Assembly (NCBI GenBank): GCA_965652025.1
Contig: CBFGTM010000042.1
Span: 1 to 30,427, forward strand
DNA from: CAVVWJ01 sp965652025
Lineage (GTDB): Bacteria; Gemmatimonadota; Gemmatimonadetes; Gemmatimonadales; GWC2-71-9
Length of the DNA: 30,427 nt
Direction of reading: 5' to 3'
This document shows, piece by piece, positions 30,140 through 30,427 of this stretch. The position numbers were made by a program, and so were the translations under genes. Numbering within the stretch: the first letter of the stretch is position 1; each line of letters starts with the position of its first letter. A model generated the notes under the pieces. That model made no database searches. It was not told where the DNA came from and was given only the letters and a program-made list of their open reading frames with translations.

Positions 30140-30427
30140 CTAATCCAATCCTGCGGTACTGGCATAGCCGTACAACAAGACAAAGGCAATGGTAACACCT
30201 GTCCCCGCGATCAGCGCCTTGCCCGTGTCAGTCGTCTGGGTTCGAAGGGAGTCGATGGCCGACAGGGCTACCGTAACCCGGGTGGTGTCCGGGTACGGAG
30301 CCTGGCCCACCAGCGAGTCACCCATGGTGTGTGAGTCGCGAAGCAGAATCTTCTGCCCCTGGCTCCAGACCTGAGGGCACCGGCTGGCTGTCGCTCAGGC
30401 GTGACCAGCTGGTGCAGCCCAACAGGG
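30140..30427 (-). pseudogene. Small lipoprotein gene with an apparent frameshift, cut by the window edge
   Basis: From the right edge one frame reads LLGCTSWSRLSDSQPVPSG, a lipobox (LLGC) with a typical short linker, and then LEPG. At the run of four G (30356-30359 on the plus strand as CCCC) the sense continues in another frame as QKILLRDSHTMGDSLVGQA, PYPDTTRVTVALSAIDSL and a C-terminal membrane helix (ALIAGTGVTIAFVLLYGYAS). Removing one G joins them into a small lipoprotein of a kind that carries a short beta domain and a C-terminal helix. Either the gene is broken or the base run is a sequence error. The start lies outside the window. Confidence 0.6.

Overview
The window is GC-rich bacterial chromosome with densely packed genes. 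It has many short exported lipoproteins, a DUF5916 outer-membrane-type protein, a membrane-bound BTAD/TPR regulator, a CHAT-TPR protein beside an ECF sigma/anti-sigma pair, and ArsR/SRPBCC, DUF2182, DUF899 and DGPF proteins. This mix suggests a Gram-negative soil-type bacterium, most likely Gemmatimonadota or a close relative. That assignment is inference from gene content; there is no rRNA or tRNA gene here to fix it.

Region 1 (1-9075, minus strand) is an RND efflux operon. A TolC-type outer membrane protein, a lipoprotein adaptor, an RND pump and a secreted beta-propeller are joined by 4-base stop/start overlaps, followed after 82 bases by a DUF5916 protein that runs off the left edge. Upstream of the operon lies a decayed copy of the first part of the DUF5916 gene (about 8899-9075), with its ribosome binding site still visible.

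Region 2 (9363-13169) has a stand-alone exported Cache-type sensor domain, a YciI/DGPF protein, and a convergent 850-residue BTAD-membrane-TPR regulator.

Region 3 (13485-19943, plus strand) has a large HEFTH metallopeptidase lipoprotein overlapping a small lipoprotein gene, a terminator whose 3' arm doubles as the next gene's ribosome binding site, a small unknown protein, a lipoprotein, a striking inverted-repeat block (17631-17980), and a two-gene unit of a Cys-bounded helical exported protein and a phosphodiester glycosidase.

Region 4 (19933-25690) is the best candidate for an integrated system. It holds a ZU5-like lipoprotein, a divergent ECF sigma factor with a translationally coupled zinc-finger anti-sigma factor, and a convergent exported CHAT-TPR protein with a C-terminal membrane anchor. 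The predicted topologies put the CHAT protease-like domain and the anti-sigma sensor domain on the same (periplasmic) side of the membrane, so a proteolytic signalling circuit is possible but unproven.

Region 5 (26221-30427) has an exported MBL-fold hydrolase, an ArsR-SRPBCC pair divergent from DUF2182-DUF899 with a near-perfect operator lying inside the promoter spacer, an exported DinB-like protein, and a lipoprotein gene at the right edge that appears frameshifted.
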